A stretch of DNA of 64,000 bases from Massilia forsythiae (GTDB taxonomy: Bacteria; Pseudomonadota; Gammaproteobacteria; Burkholderiales; Burkholderiaceae_D). Below the pieces are notes generated by a model that was given only the letters and a program-made list of their open reading frames with translations, did not search any database and was not told where the DNA came from. The position numbers were made by a program, and so were the translations under genes. The stretch is taken from NCBI RefSeq assembly GCF_012849555.1, contig NZ_CP051685.1, positions 3,410,001-3,474,000 on the forward strand. The letters run 5' to 3'. Positions 1 through 12,569 of this stretch are shown piece after piece. Positions within the stretch are counted from its first letter, which is position 1; the number at the start of each line of letters is the position of its first letter.

Positions 1-637
1 GGATCAGCGGGTCGTTGGGACGGAACTGCGCCGTGCCTTCCGGCTGCGGGAAGCTGAAGCCGAGCGAATTGTCGAACGGGTCGCCGGAGGGCGCGGAAAA
101 GCGCCCGTTCCACATCAGCTTCGGATAGAAGCCGGCGTTCAGGATGATCGGCGAGCGCCGCATGTTGCGCGGCCCCAGGCGGTTCGGGCCGACCAGGCCG
201 TTGTTCTGGATGCCGATGGCGATCGATTGCGTGTCGCCGTAGCCGTGGCTGGGCGAATGACAGGCGGCGCAGGAATTGTCGTTGTGCAGGCTGGATACCG
301 GGTCGAAGAACAGCAGCAGGCCCAGGCCCGCCATCTTGAGGTCCAGCGGCCGGCCGAGGCGCTGTTCGAGTTTCTGTTCGACGGTACCGGTGAAGCCCTG
401 CTGCGCCAGTGCCGCGCCGAGCTGGTCGTCCAGCGACGCTGCCGGCGGCGCCGATGGCTGTGCGGAAGGCGATGCGGCCTGGCCGGGATGGTCGGAACCG
501 CCGCAGCCGGCCAGCAGCGCGGCGCACAGCAGCGCGGTACACAGCAGTGCTACGCAGCTATATGCCGCGCTGGTACCGTGCGCGGCCTTGCCGGACGATT
601 GCGGAAGATGCTGTTGGGCTGCCGATACCTTGCTCAT
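1..637 (-). CDS. Cytochrome c peroxidase family lipoprotein (MauG-like di-haem enzyme), C-terminus outside window
   Basis: Read on the minus strand from an ATG at 637, preceded by an AGGAG ribosome binding site; the frame stays open to base 1, so only about 212 N-terminal residues are present. The N-terminus is a lipoprotein signal with lipobox LLAGC (Cys about 45), then a Pro/Ala/Ser-rich linker. A haem c attachment motif CAACH lies at about 123-127, followed by the segment NAGFYPKLMWNGRF typical of bacterial di-haem cytochrome c peroxidases and MauG relatives. Such enzymes reduce hydrogen peroxide or oxidise partner proteins in the periplasm; here it would be anchored to a membrane. The second haem site would lie beyond the window. 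Family assignment is firm, substrate unknown. Confidence 0.85.
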   Translation of the reverse strand, partial: MSKVSAAQQHLPQSSGKAAHGTSAAYSCVALLCTALLCAALLAGCGGSDHPGQAASPSAQPSAPPAASLDDQLGAALAQQGFTGTVEQKLEQRLGRPLDLKMAGLGLLLFFDPVSSLHNDNSCAACHSPSHGYGDTQSIAIGIQNNGLVGPNRLGPRNMRRSPIILNAGFYPKLMWNGRFSAPSGDPFDNSLGFSFPQPEGTAQFRPNDPLI

Positions 638-778
638 GGGATGCTCCTGCGGCTGGACATGCGGGATGGATACCCTCCCAGCGTAGCCATCCCGGCCGCG
701 CACCCTTTGCGCATGCTCATCGATACGTCGTGAAGCGGGCTGGACCGTACCGGTCCGCCCGGCTGCCGTTGCAAGCGC

Positions 779-2562
779 CTATTCCGGCGCCGCGCCAGCG
801 CGCGATGCCATCCAGCCGTGCGCACTCCAGTCGAGCCGGTGCGTCAGGTCCAGCCGCTCCAGGAAACGCGCGTCGTGCGACACCACCATCAACGCCCCGG
901 TCCAGGACGCCAGCATCGCTTCCAGCGCCTCGATCCCGGCCAGGTCGAGGTGGTTGGTCGGCTCGTCCAGCAGCAGCAGGCGCGGCGTTGGCGTTTGCAG
1001 CACCCCCAGCAGCAGCGCCGCGCGCATGCGCTCGCCGCCGCTGAGTTCTCGCGCCGGGCGCAGGATGCGCGTCGGGCCGAGTCCCGCCAGCGCCAGGACT
1101 TGGCGCAGCCGGCCCTGCGCGGTGCCGGTGGCCGCGGCGCGCAACTGGTCGAGCACGCCGGTGCAGGCGTCCAGCATGCCGAGCTGCTGGTCGAGCAGCA
1201 CGCACGGCAGGCGCCGCACCGTGCCGGACAGGGGCGCGATGTCACCGGCGACGGTACGCAGCAGCGTCGACTTGCCGCAGCCGTTCGGGCCGCAAATCGC
1301 GATGCGCGCCGCGCCGTTCGCGCGCCAGTCGAGCGCCTCGTGCGGACCGAAGCGCGCCACCAGGCCGTCCAGCACCAATGCCGCCTGGCCATCCGGAATC
1401 GCGATGTCCAGCCGAGGAAAGCCGGGTGCCTGCAGCGCGCCGCCCAGCGCGTCGAAGGCGGCGCCGACCGCTTCCTCCAAATCCAGGCGCCGGCGCGCGT
1501 TGCGTTCGGCGCGCGCGCCGTCGGTCTGCTGGGCGCGCTGGGGCAGGGCATTAGAACCTATCTCAGTAGGGAGAGGGAAGTTGATGACGATGCGTGGCAA
1601 GCGCGGGCAAGGCGCGAGGAGGCGCATGGCGAGCCATGCAACGACGAGTAACGCAGCACCCGCTTGTCAAGCGCCTCAGCAACGACCGGTTCCCTGCTGA
1701 GATAGGTTCTTAGCACGATCTTCGGCTGGCCGCCGGCGGCGCGTGCGCGTTCACCGCGCGCATTGCGCCGGGCCGCGCCATCGGCCTGGTCGCGCAGCTG
1801 CGCTTCTCCCTGGCGCCGCTCGACGCGCGCCCGCGCCAGCCGCGCCGCGGCCGCCGCCAGGTCGGCTTCGCGCCGGGCCGCCACCAGCGACCAGCCGCCG
1901 CCGTAACGGCGCAGTCCGCCCGCGTGGACTTCGAGCGTGCGGTCGGCGTGGTCCAGCAATTCGCGGTCGTGGCTGACCAGCAGCAGGCCGCGTCCGGCCT
2001 GGCGCCAAGCCTGCATCTGCTCCAGCAGGAAGCGCCGGTGCGCGGGGTCGAGATGGTTGCTCGGCTCGTCCAGCACCAGCAGGCCGGCATCGCCGCAAAA
2101 GGCGCCGATCAGGGACAGCAGCGTGCGCTGGCCGCCCGACAGGGCCGCGGGCGCGAGCGATTCGTCGAGGCCGGCCTGGTCCAGCATCGCCTGCCAGCGC
2201 GCTTGCAGATCCCAGTCATCCCCGACCAGCTCGAAGTCGGCTTCCGCGGCCGTGCCCTGCGCCAGGCGCCGCAGCGCCGCCAGCGGCCGGTCCAGCCCGG
2301 CAAGGTGGGCGAGGGTAGGTGCGTCGGTGGCACCCGTCTGCTGTTCGACCCAGGCGCTGCGCCCGGGGCGCTCGATGCGGCCGGCCATGTGTTCCAGCCG
2401 TCCGGCGATCGTGCGCGCCAGCGTCGATTTGCCGCTGCCGTTGGGACCGATCAGGGCGACGGTTTCAAGGCCGAAGGTCTCGTGCAGGTCGTGGAACAGG
2501 ACCCTGCCGTCGGGCAGGACGATGTCGACCCCGTGCAGGGCCGCGAAATAGGGATGCGCCAT
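779..2562 (-). pseudogene. ABC-F family ATPase gene split by a 158-bp palindromic insertion
   Basis: Two adjacent minus-strand ORFs are the halves of one ABC-F protein. The first (2562 down to 1558) carries Walker A GPNGSGKST, signature LSGGQ and Walker B LLVLDEPSNHLD. The second (1627 down to 779) carries Walker A GPNGCGKST, signature LSGGE and LLLLDEPTNHLD. ABC-F proteins are soluble tandem-ATPase translation factors, some giving antibiotic resistance by ribosome protection. Removing bases 1553-1710 joins 284 codons to 257 codons in one frame (junction Val-Leu-Asn-Ala), a 541-residue protein of normal family length. With the insert present the first half reads into it and stops near its far end, and the second half could restart at an ATG inside it, without a visible ribosome binding site. 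Most likely a recent inactivation; expression of two half-proteins is not excluded. Confidence 0.85.
1553..1710. mobile_element. 158-bp palindromic MITE-like insertion
   Basis: The element is bounded by a perfect 14-bp terminal inverted repeat (AGAACCTATCTCAG at 1553-1566, its complement at 1697-1710). A second palindrome, GCATGGC-GA-GCCATGC at 1624-1639, sits exactly at the centre, and the two 79-nt arms show partial similarity along their length, so the whole could fold into one long imperfect hairpin. It contains no transposase. The flanks can be read as a 3-bp TTA duplication (1551-1553 and 1710-1712), but only removal of exactly 158 bp restores the host gene's frame, which argues for insertion without net target duplication. 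No second copy was seen in this window. Confidence 0.8.
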
Positions 2563-2670
2563 GTGTGACTCCTGTGATGCCGTGAATCTGCGTGCCGCGG
2601 CAACCGGTGCCGTGGCGGTACATTCGATGCTGTCGCGCGGGGCGCGCAGCGGGGCATTACAGGCGCATGG

Positions 2671-4074
2671 GTGGAATCCTCCGTACTGGAACGATGCGAT
2701 TCTAGCATCGTTTTATGCCATCCCGCAGTAGCCGCCGCGGCACTGGCCGCCGGCCCTTCCGCTTTTCGCGTACAGTTGCCAGGTCTTTTTGCGACGGAGG
2801 CCGGCATCGACACACCTACCAGCAACCCGATCCACTTCGTCGTGGTGACCATCGGCTCGGCCGGCGACCTGTTTCCCTTCATGGCGATGGCGCTGGCCCT
2901 GCGCGCGGCCGGCCACCGCGCCACCTTCCTGGCGCCGGAGCAGCACGCGCCGTTCGTCACGCCGTCCGGCCTGGACTTCGTCGGCCTGCCTGCCGACGAG
3001 GCGGTGCTGCACGACCCCGACCTGTGGCACCCGACGCGCGGCTTCGGCGTGGTCTGGCGCGTCACGCGGCCCGGCATGGCGCGCATCGTGCCGGCCGTGG
3101 CGGCGCTGCCGCGGGACGAGCGCTGCGTGCTGCTGGTGCATCCGCTGGCGCTGCCCGAGGCCGACCTGTGCCGCACCATCCACCCGGGCCTGAAGGTGGC
3201 CGCCGCCTACCTGGCGCCGCAGAACCTGCCGACCATCCACGACCCGCTGATGGCCGGGCCGTGGCGGGTGCCGTCCTGGGTGCCGCTGGGTGCGCGCCGC
3301 TGGATGCTGCGCCAGGGCGTACGGAAGATCGTCGATCCGGTCGCGCTGCCCGAAGTGAACGCCGACCGCGCCGCGCACGGACTGGCGCCGTTGAACAGCC
3401 TGCTGCCGGACATGCTGAACCTGGCCGACCTGTCGATCACGCTGTTCCCCGAATGGTTCGCGCCGACCCAGCCCGACTGGCCGCAGCCGCTGCTGCGCGC
3501 CGGTTTTCCGCTGTTCGATCCCAACCCGGACGCGCCGCTGTCGCCGGAACTGGCGCGCTTCCTGGACGAGGGGCCGGCGCCGCTGGTGTTCACCCACGGC
3601 ACCGCCAACACCCAGTCGCGCGCCTACTTCAACGCGGCGCGCGCCGCGGTGCAGCAACTCGGCCTGCGCGCGGTATTCCTCACCGTGCACCGCGACCAGT
3701 TGCCGGCCGACCTGCCGCCGTCGATCCTGTGGCAAGCCTACGTGCCGCTGCGCCGCATGCTGCCGCACGCGGCGCTGCTGGCGCACCACGGCGGCATCGG
3801 CACCACGGCCGAGGCGCTGCGCGCCGCCACGCCGCAGCTGGTGGTGCCGCTCGCGCACGACCAGTTCGACAATGCGATGCGGGTGACGGCGCTGGGCGTG
3901 GGGGCCAGCCTGGCGGCGTCGCGCGTGGATGGCACGAGGATGGCGCGCGTGCTGGGACAGGTGGTCGGGAATGCGGAAGTGGCGCGCCGCTGCGCCGCTG
4001 TAGCAGCGCGCTTCGGGACGCATGACCCGTTGCAGTCGCTGTGTCGTGGTCTGGATGCGCTGGTTGATACCTGA
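2671..4074 (+). CDS. Glycosyltransferase, UGT/MGT-like (GT1 family)
   Basis: A protein of up to 467 residues transferring a sugar from a nucleotide-sugar donor to a small acceptor, probably soluble or membrane-associated. The N-terminal Rossmann fold begins near residue 52 with VVVTIGSAGDLFPF, typical of the sterol/macrolide glycosyltransferase group. The C-terminal donor-binding motif is plain: HHGGIGTTAEAL, then QLVVPLAHDQFDNA. The start is uncertain: GTG 2671 gives 50 residues that do not look conserved and include an inverted repeat; a TTG at 2776 would begin close to the conserved fold, but neither has a good ribosome binding site. Acceptor unknown. Divergent from the broken ABC-F gene. 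Confidence 0.8.
   Translation: MESSVLERCDSSIVLCHPAVAAAALAAGPSAFRVQLPGLFATEAGIDTPTSNPIHFVVVTIGSAGDLFPFMAMALALRAAGHRATFLAPEQHAPFVTPSGLDFVGLPADEAVLHDPDLWHPTRGFGVVWRVTRPGMARIVPAVAALPRDERCVLLVHPLALPEADLCRTIHPGLKVAAAYLAPQNLPTIHDPLMAGPWRVPSWVPLGARRWMLRQGVRKIVDPVALPEVNADRAAHGLAPLNSLLPDMLNLADLSITLFPEWFAPTQPDWPQPLLRAGFPLFDPNPDAPLSPELARFLDEGPAPLVFTHGTANTQSRAYFNAARAAVQQLGLRAVFLTVHRDQLPADLPPSILWQAYVPLRRMLPHAALLAHHGGIGTTAEALRAATPQLVVPLAHDQFDNAMRVTALGVGASLAASRVDGTRMARVLGQVVGNAEVARRCAAVAARFGTHDPLQSLCRGLDALVDT
2690..2712. promoter_or_regulatory. 8-bp inverted repeat between the ABC-F gene and the glycosyltransferase
   Basis: AACGATGC (2690-2697) and GCATCGTT (2705-2712) form a perfect inverted repeat with a 7-base centre, between divergent genes. 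It could be an operator for a dimeric repressor or a small hairpin in the glycosyltransferase leader. If the GTG at 2671 is the real start of the downstream gene, the repeat lies inside coding sequence, so the site also bears on that start choice. Confidence 0.35.
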
Positions 4075-4182
4075 AACGATCTGGCCGACATGATCGAATG
4101 CATCGGCGCCACACACCCCGGCGCCGCCGCATCCCGAATCGCGCCAGAATGAGCTTTTCCCCACTCGACACAGGAACGGATC

Positions 4183-5262
4183 ATGCAACGAAGCGCATTG
4201 GTGGTCGGCGCCAGCGGCATCGGCGGCCGCTACACCGCCAGGGAACTGCTGGCCAACGGCTGGACCGTGTACGGCCTGGCGCGCACGCCGCCGCGCGACC
4301 TGCCGGGCATGATCCCGGTGGCGGCCGACCTGCTCGATCCGCCCGCCCTCAACATGGCGCTGGATGCCGCGCTGGCCGGCGACGGCCCGACCCACGTCTT
4401 CATCACTACCTGGATGCGCCAGGACAGCGAAGCCGAGAATATCCGCGTCAACGCCGCCATGGTGCGCAACCTGCTCGATGCGCTGTCGGCGCGCACGGCG
4501 CTGCGCCACGTGGCGCTGGTGACCGGCCTGAAGCACTATCTCGGACCGTTCGAGGCCTATGCCAGCGCCGGCACGCTGCCGGACACGCCGCTGCGCGAGT
4601 CGCAGCCGCGCCTGCCGCTCGAGAATTTCTATTACGCGCAGGAAGACGAGGTCTACGCCGCCGCCGCGCGCGACCGCTTCACCTGGACCGTCCACCGCCC
4701 GCACACCATCGTCGGGCTGGCGGTGGGCAACGCGATGAACCTGGGCACCACGCTGGCCGTGTACGCCAGTATCTGCAAGGAGACCGGGCGGCCGTTCCAG
4801 TTTCCCGGTTCGCAGGCGCAGTGGGACGGCCTGTCCGACGTGACCGATGCGCGCATGCTGGCCAGGCAGCTGCGCTGGGCCGCCGACACCGACGCCGCCA
4901 GGAACCAGGCCTTCAACATCACCAACGGCGATTACTTCCGCTGGAGCTGGCTGTGGCGCCGGCTGGCAGCCTGGTTCGGCGTGCAGGCGGCCGGGTTCGA
5001 TGGGCAGGCGCAGCCGCTGGAAGGGATCATGGCGAACGATGCGGACGTGTGGCGTTCGATCGCCGCGAAACACAAGCTGCGCGAGGCGGACCTCGGGCGG
5101 CTGGTGTCGCCCTGGCATACGGACCTGGACCTGGGGCGGCCGATCGAGGTGATGACGGACATGGCCAACAGCCGCCGGCTGGGGTTCGCCGCCTGGCAGG
5201 CGACCGAGGACTCGTTCTTCGACCTGTTCACGGCCTTGCGGGTGGAGCGCTTGATTCCCTGA
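4183..5262 (+). CDS. PRISE-type short-chain dehydrogenase (progesterone 5-beta-reductase/iridoid synthase-like)
   Basis: A 359-residue NAD(P)-dependent SDR. The N-terminus has the Rossmann glycine motif GASGIGGRYTA, then the features of the PRISE subgroup: KHYLGPFE, where the atypical catalytic Lys sits, and ENFYYAQEDEV with the catalytic Tyr, followed by WTVHRPHTIVG. The family reduces activated C=C bonds of enones; bacterial members have mostly unknown substrates. The ATG at 4183 follows a weak AGGA ribosome binding site. It stands alone, 108 bases after the glycosyltransferase. Family assignment is good; the physiological substrate cannot be told from the sequence. Confidence 0.85.
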   Translation: MQRSALVVGASGIGGRYTARELLANGWTVYGLARTPPRDLPGMIPVAADLLDPPALNMALDAALAGDGPTHVFITTWMRQDSEAENIRVNAAMVRNLLDALSARTALRHVALVTGLKHYLGPFEAYASAGTLPDTPLRESQPRLPLENFYYAQEDEVYAAAARDRFTWTVHRPHTIVGLAVGNAMNLGTTLAVYASICKETGRPFQFPGSQAQWDGLSDVTDARMLARQLRWAADTDAARNQAFNITNGDYFRWSWLWRRLAAWFGVQAAGFDGQAQPLEGIMANDADVWRSIAAKHKLREADLGRLVSPWHTDLDLGRPIEVMTDMANSRRLGFAAWQATEDSFFDLFTALRVERLIP

Positions 5263-5265
5263 GCC

Positions 5266-5293
5266 CGTCGTTCCCGCGCAGGCGGGAATCCAG
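5266..5293. repeat. REP-like palindrome, variant copy
   Basis: A palindrome with core TTCCCGCGCAGGCGGGAA directly after the SDR stop codon. It is a diverged relative of the TCCCCGCG-type repeats found throughout the window and may act as a 3' mRNA hairpin. Confidence 0.7.
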
Positions 5294-5373
5294 GGGTTGC
5301 GTGCGTCAACGCACCGCAGGCGGGGGGCGGGGTGGGTTGTAATGGAGACATCACGATTTCATCCGGAGCGCCG

Positions 5374-8133
5374 ATGCGCCGCAAGAACGAAGCTGCCGAC
5401 CAAGCTGACCATGAATCCACGAAGCATGCCGGCAAACGCATGTCCAAGGAAACGACGAGCGATGAGCCGTCCGACAGCACGATGCAGAAGCAGCACACGC
5501 GGGGTATGGGTCCCCGCCTGCGCGGGGACGACGGTTTGAAGGCCGCGGGTGATGGACGCTTGCGCAGGGAAGGTGAATTGCAAACCTCCGGCTACGTCCG
5601 CGTGCGCGGGGCGCGCGAGCACAACCTGAAGAACGTCAGCGTCGACATTCCGCGCGATGCGCTGGTGGTGTTCACCGGCGTGTCTGGCTCGGGCAAATCG
5701 TCGCTGGCGTTCGGCACGCTGTACGCGGAGGCGCAGCGGCGCTACCTGGAGTCGGTGTCGCCGTACGCGCGCCGGCTGTTCCACCAGATGCCGGTGCCGG
5801 AAGTCGACGACATCGACGGCCTGCCGCCGGCGGTGGCGCTGCAGCAGCAGCGCGGCACGCCGACTGCGCGTTCTTCCGTCGGCAGCGTCAGCACGCTGTC
5901 GAATTCGCTGCGCATGCTGTATTCGCGCGCCGGCGATTATCCGCCGGGGCAGGGCATCCTGTACGCCGAATCGTTCTCGCCCAACACCGCCGAAGGCGCC
6001 TGCCCCGAGTGCTCCGGCCTGGGCCGCGTGTACCAGGCCACCGAGCAATCGATGGTGCCGGACGATTCCTTGACCATCCGCGAGCGCGCGGTGGCGGCCT
6101 GGCCGCCGGCCTGGCACGGGCAGAACCTGCGCGACATCCTGGTGACGATGGGCTACGACGTCGACACGCCGTGGCGCGACTTGCCGAAAAAGGACCGCGA
6201 CTGGATCCTGTTTACCGACGAGACCCCGACCGTCCCGGTGTACGCCGGCCTCACGCCGGACGAGACGAAACAGGCGCTGAAACGCAAGGATACGCCCAGC
6301 TACCAGGGCACCTTCAGCAGCGCGCGCCGCTACGTGCTGCAGACCTTCGCCACCACCGAGAGCGCGTCGATGAAGAAGCGCGTGGCGCGCTACATGGTCA
6401 GTACCGAATGCCCGCTGTGCCGCGGCAAGCGCCTGCGCCAGGAAGCGCTGGCGATCACCTTCGCCGGGCTCGACATCACCGAAGTGTCGCGCATGCCGCT
6501 CGAACGCCTGGCGGATCTGCTGCAGCCGTACGTGAAGGATGGCGCCGGCACGGGCGCGGACGCCAGATCCAGGGCGGCCGCGCATCCGGAGCAGGCGATC
6601 GTCACCCAGCGCATCGCCGCCGATTTGTGCGCGCGCCTGACGGTGCTGCTGGACCTGGGCCTGGGCTACCTGGCGCTGGAGCGCAGCACGCCGACGCTGT
6701 CGCCGGGCGAACTGCAGCGCCTGCGCCTGGCGACCCAGGTGCGCTCCAGCCTATTCGGCGTGGTGTACGTGCTGGACGAGCCGTCCGCCGGCCTGCATCC
6801 GGCCGATACCGAGGCGCTGCTGGACGCCCTGGCGCGCCTGAAGGCGGCCGGCAATTCGCTGTTCGTGGTCGAGCATGCGCTGGACGTGATCCGCAAGGCC
6901 GACTGGATCGTCGACGTCGGCCCGCAGGCCGGAGAGGGCGGCGGCAAGGTGCTGTACAGCGGCGTGCCGGAAGGCTTGCGCGACGTCGAGGCCTCGCATA
7001 CGCGCCGCTACCTGTTCGATGACCTGCAGGATGCCGCCCATGCGCCGGCGCGGGCAGCGCGTGAACCGACCGGCTGGCTGCGCCTGGCCGGCATCACCCG
7101 CAACAACCTGCACGACCTGGAGGTGGCCTTCCCGCTGGGCGTGATGAGCGCGGTCACCGGCGTGTCCGGCTCGGGCAAGTCGACCCTGGTCAGCCAGGTG
7201 CTGGTCGACCTGGTCGGCGCCGCGCTGGGCCAGGCCGCGCCGGAGGAAGAGGTGGAAGAGGGCGCCGAGCTGGAACGCGAGGACATCGTGCCGACGCTGG
7301 GCCGCATCGTCCACGATGCCCGGGACGGCGCGCAAGATGGCATGCGCGGCGTGCGGCGCATGGTGCGCGTCGACCAGAAGCCGATCGGGCGCACGCCGCG
7401 CTCGAACCTGGCCACCTACACCGGCCTGTTCGACCAGGTGCGCAAGCTGTTCGCCGCCACGCCGCAGGCGAAGAAGCGGCGCTACGACGCCGGGCGCTTT
7501 TCCTTCAACGTCGCCAAGGGCCGCTGCGAGCACTGCGCCGGCGAGGGCTTCGTGATGGTCGAACTGCTGTTCCTGCCCAGCGTGTACGCGCCGTGCCCGA
7601 CCTGCGAAGGGGCGCGCTACAACGCCGACACCCTGGCCGTGACCTTCAAGGACAAGAACATCGCCGAGGTGCTGGGCATGACGGTGGACGACGCCCACGC
7701 TTTTTTCCTGGAAGAAGAAGCGGTGGCGCGCCCGCTGCAGGTGCTGCGCGAGGTCGGCCTGGGCTACCTGCGCCTGGGGCAGAGCGCGACCGAGCTGTCC
7801 GGCGGCGAGGCGCAGCGCATCAAGCTGGCCACCGAGCTGCAGCGCGCCGGCCGCGGCGGCACGCTGTATGTGCTGGACGAGCCGACCACCGGCCTGCATC
7901 CGGTCGACGCCGATCGCCTGATGGCGCAGCTGAACCGCCTGGTCGATGCCGGCAACACGGTGATCATGGTCGAGCACACGATGCGCGTGGTGGCCGGCTG
8001 CGACTGGGTGATCGACATCGGTCCCGGCGCCGGCGAGGCCGGCGGCACGGTGGTGGCGGCCGGGGCGCCGCACGAGGTTGCCAAGGCCGCCGCCAGTCGA
8101 ACTGCGCCTTACCTGAAGGCATCGTTAAGCTAA
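5374..8133 (+). CDS. UvrA-like ATPase, class II (lacks UvrB-binding domain)
   Basis: About 919 residues from ATG 5374, which has CGGAG upstream. Two ABC modules are seen: Walker [10 protein letters not shown] near residue 102 and GVSGSGKST near 596, signatures LSPGELQRL near 442 and LSGGEAQRI near 807. Zinc-finger cysteine pairs are present ([24 protein letters not shown]). After the first Walker A, the sequence runs from [10 protein letters not shown] almost directly to the zinc finger, so the domain that docks UvrB in classical UvrA is missing; this is the UvrA2 class linked to damage tolerance and drug resistance. The first 70 residues look non-conserved and include the translation of a REP palindrome. 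A TTG at 5578 with GGGAAGG upstream, right before [14 protein letters not shown], is a credible true start (851 residues). Confidence 0.9.
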   Translation: MRRKNEAADQADHESTKHAGKRMSKETTSDEPSDSTMQKQHTRGMGPRLRGDDGLKAAGDGRLRREGELQTSGYVRVRGAREHNLKNVSVDIPRDALVVFTGVSGSGKSSLAFGTLYAEAQRRYLESVSPYARRLFHQMPVPEVDDIDGLPPAVALQQQRGTPTARSSVGSVSTLSNSLRMLYSRAGDYPPGQGILYAESFSPNTAEGACPECSGLGRVYQATEQSMVPDDSLTIRERAVAAWPPAWHGQNLRDILVTMGYDVDTPWRDLPKKDRDWILFTDETPTVPVYAGLTPDETKQALKRKDTPSYQGTFSSARRYVLQTFATTESASMKKRVARYMVSTECPLCRGKRLRQEALAITFAGLDITEVSRMPLERLADLLQPYVKDGAGTGADARSRAAAHPEQAIVTQRIAADLCARLTVLLDLGLGYLALERSTPTLSPGELQRLRLATQVRSSLFGVVYVLDEPSAGLHPADTEALLDALARLKAAGNSLFVVEHALDVIRKADWIVDVGPQAGEGGGKVLYSGVPEGLRDVEASHTRRYLFDDLQDAAHAPARAAREPTGWLRLAGITRNNLHDLEVAFPLGVMSAVTGVSGSGKSTLVSQVLVDLVGAALGQAAPEEEVEEGAELEREDIVPTLGRIVHDARDGAQDGMRGVRRMVRVDQKPIGRTPRSNLATYTGLFDQVRKLFAATPQAKKRRYDAGRFSFNVAKGRCEHCAGEGFVMVELLFLPSVYAPCPTCEGARYNADTLAVTFKDKNIAEVLGMTVDDAHAFFLEEEAVARPLQVLREVGLGYLRLGQSATELSGGEAQRIKLATELQRAGRGGTLYVLDEPTTGLHPVDADRLMAQLNRLVDAGNTVIMVEHTMRVVAGCDWVIDIGPGAGEAGGTVVAAGAPHEVAKAAASRTAPYLKASLS
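5506..5534. repeat. REP-like palindrome inside the 5' end of the uvrA-like ORF
   Basis: A copy of the GGGTCCCCGCC...GCGGGGACGACG repeat, read in frame as [11 protein letters not shown]. All other full copies in this window lie between genes, which suggests that translation really begins downstream of it. Confidence 0.85.
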
Positions 8134-8265
8134 CGGTTGCTTACGCCAGATAAATACCTCATGTAAATACGGACTCCAGGGCTAGAATGTCGTCAAAAGG
8201 ACGCAGAGCATTTTGCATTTGCGTTACACTTGGGATATTTTTTTTCTAATAGTTACCGTACAAGC

Positions 8266-11742
<3,477 letters not shown>

Positions 11743-11759
11743 AACACCTGACGAGCGAC

Positions 11760-12569
11760 ATGGACATCGAGCTTCGCATGCTGGTCGAAGCCGTCTATTT
11801 GAAGTACAACTACGACTTCCGCGACTACACCGGCGCCTCGCAGAAGCGCCGCGTGATGGTGGCGCTGCGCGCGATGGAGTGCAACACGGTGTCCGAGCTG
11901 CAGTCCAAGGTCATGCACGACCCGTCCGCGTTCGCCCGGCTGCTGCAGTACCTGACGATTCCGGTCACGGAAATGTTCCGCGATCCGGAGTACTACGCGG
12001 CGCTGCGCCGCCACGTATTGCCGCTGCTGGAAACCTATCCGTCGCTGAAGCTGTGGGTGGCGGGCTGCAGCACCGGCGAGGAGGTGTATTCGATGGCGAT
12101 CATGCTCAAGGAAGAGGGACTGCTGGAACGCAGCCTGATCTACGCCACCGACATCAACCCGGAATCGCTGGACGCGGCGCGGCGCGGCGTGATGCCGCTC
12201 GACCGCATGCGCCTGTACACCGAGAACTACCAGAAGGCCGGCGGCAAGCGCGCCTTTTCCGACTACTACACGGCGGCCTACGGCGGCGCGCTGTTCGACC
12301 GCGAGCTGATCGAGCACGTGACCTTCGCCGACCACAGCCTGGCCACCGACAGCGTGTTCGCCGAGACCCATTTCATCAGTTGCCGCAACGTGATGATCTA
12401 CTTTAACAAGCGCCTGCAGAACCGGGTGCTGGGCCTGTTCCACGAATCGCTGGTGCACCGCGGCTTCCTCGGCCTGGGCAGCAAGGAAAGCATCGACTTT
12501 TCCAGCTATGCCCAGCGCTTCGAGCCGCTGGCCAAGCGCGAGCGCGTGTTCCGCAAGGTGGGAACATGA
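11760..12569 (+). CDS. CheR-type protein glutamate methyltransferase
   Basis: 269 residues from ATG 11760. The N-terminal helical CheR domain (YLKYNYDFRDYTGASQKRRV) is followed by a SAM-binding domain with VAGCSTGEEVYSMA and the conserved ATDIN and CRNVMIYF segments. It would methylate glutamates using S-adenosylmethionine. A TTG at 11739, preceded by GGAG and overlapping the kinase stop codon, is an alternative start that would couple translation. The 3' end overlaps cheB by ATGA. With no chemoreceptor gene nearby it may modify another target within this sensor system, as seen for other kinase-CheR-CheB operons; that is inference. Confidence 0.92.
   Translation: MDIELRMLVEAVYLKYNYDFRDYTGASQKRRVMVALRAMECNTVSELQSKVMHDPSAFARLLQYLTIPVTEMFRDPEYYAALRRHVLPLLETYPSLKLWVAGCSTGEEVYSMAIMLKEEGLLERSLIYATDINPESLDAARRGVMPLDRMRLYTENYQKAGGKRAFSDYYTAAYGGALFDRELIEHVTFADHSLATDSVFAETHFISCRNVMIYFNKRLQNRVLGLFHESLVHRGFLGLGSKESIDFSSYAQRFEPLAKRERVFRKVGT

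Noticed and set aside
2713..5118. 801-codon minus-strand ORF across the glycosyltransferase and SDR genes
   Set aside because: Its translation is His/Arg/Gln-rich as expected for the antisense of a GC-rich gene, and both plus-strand genes have clear domains.
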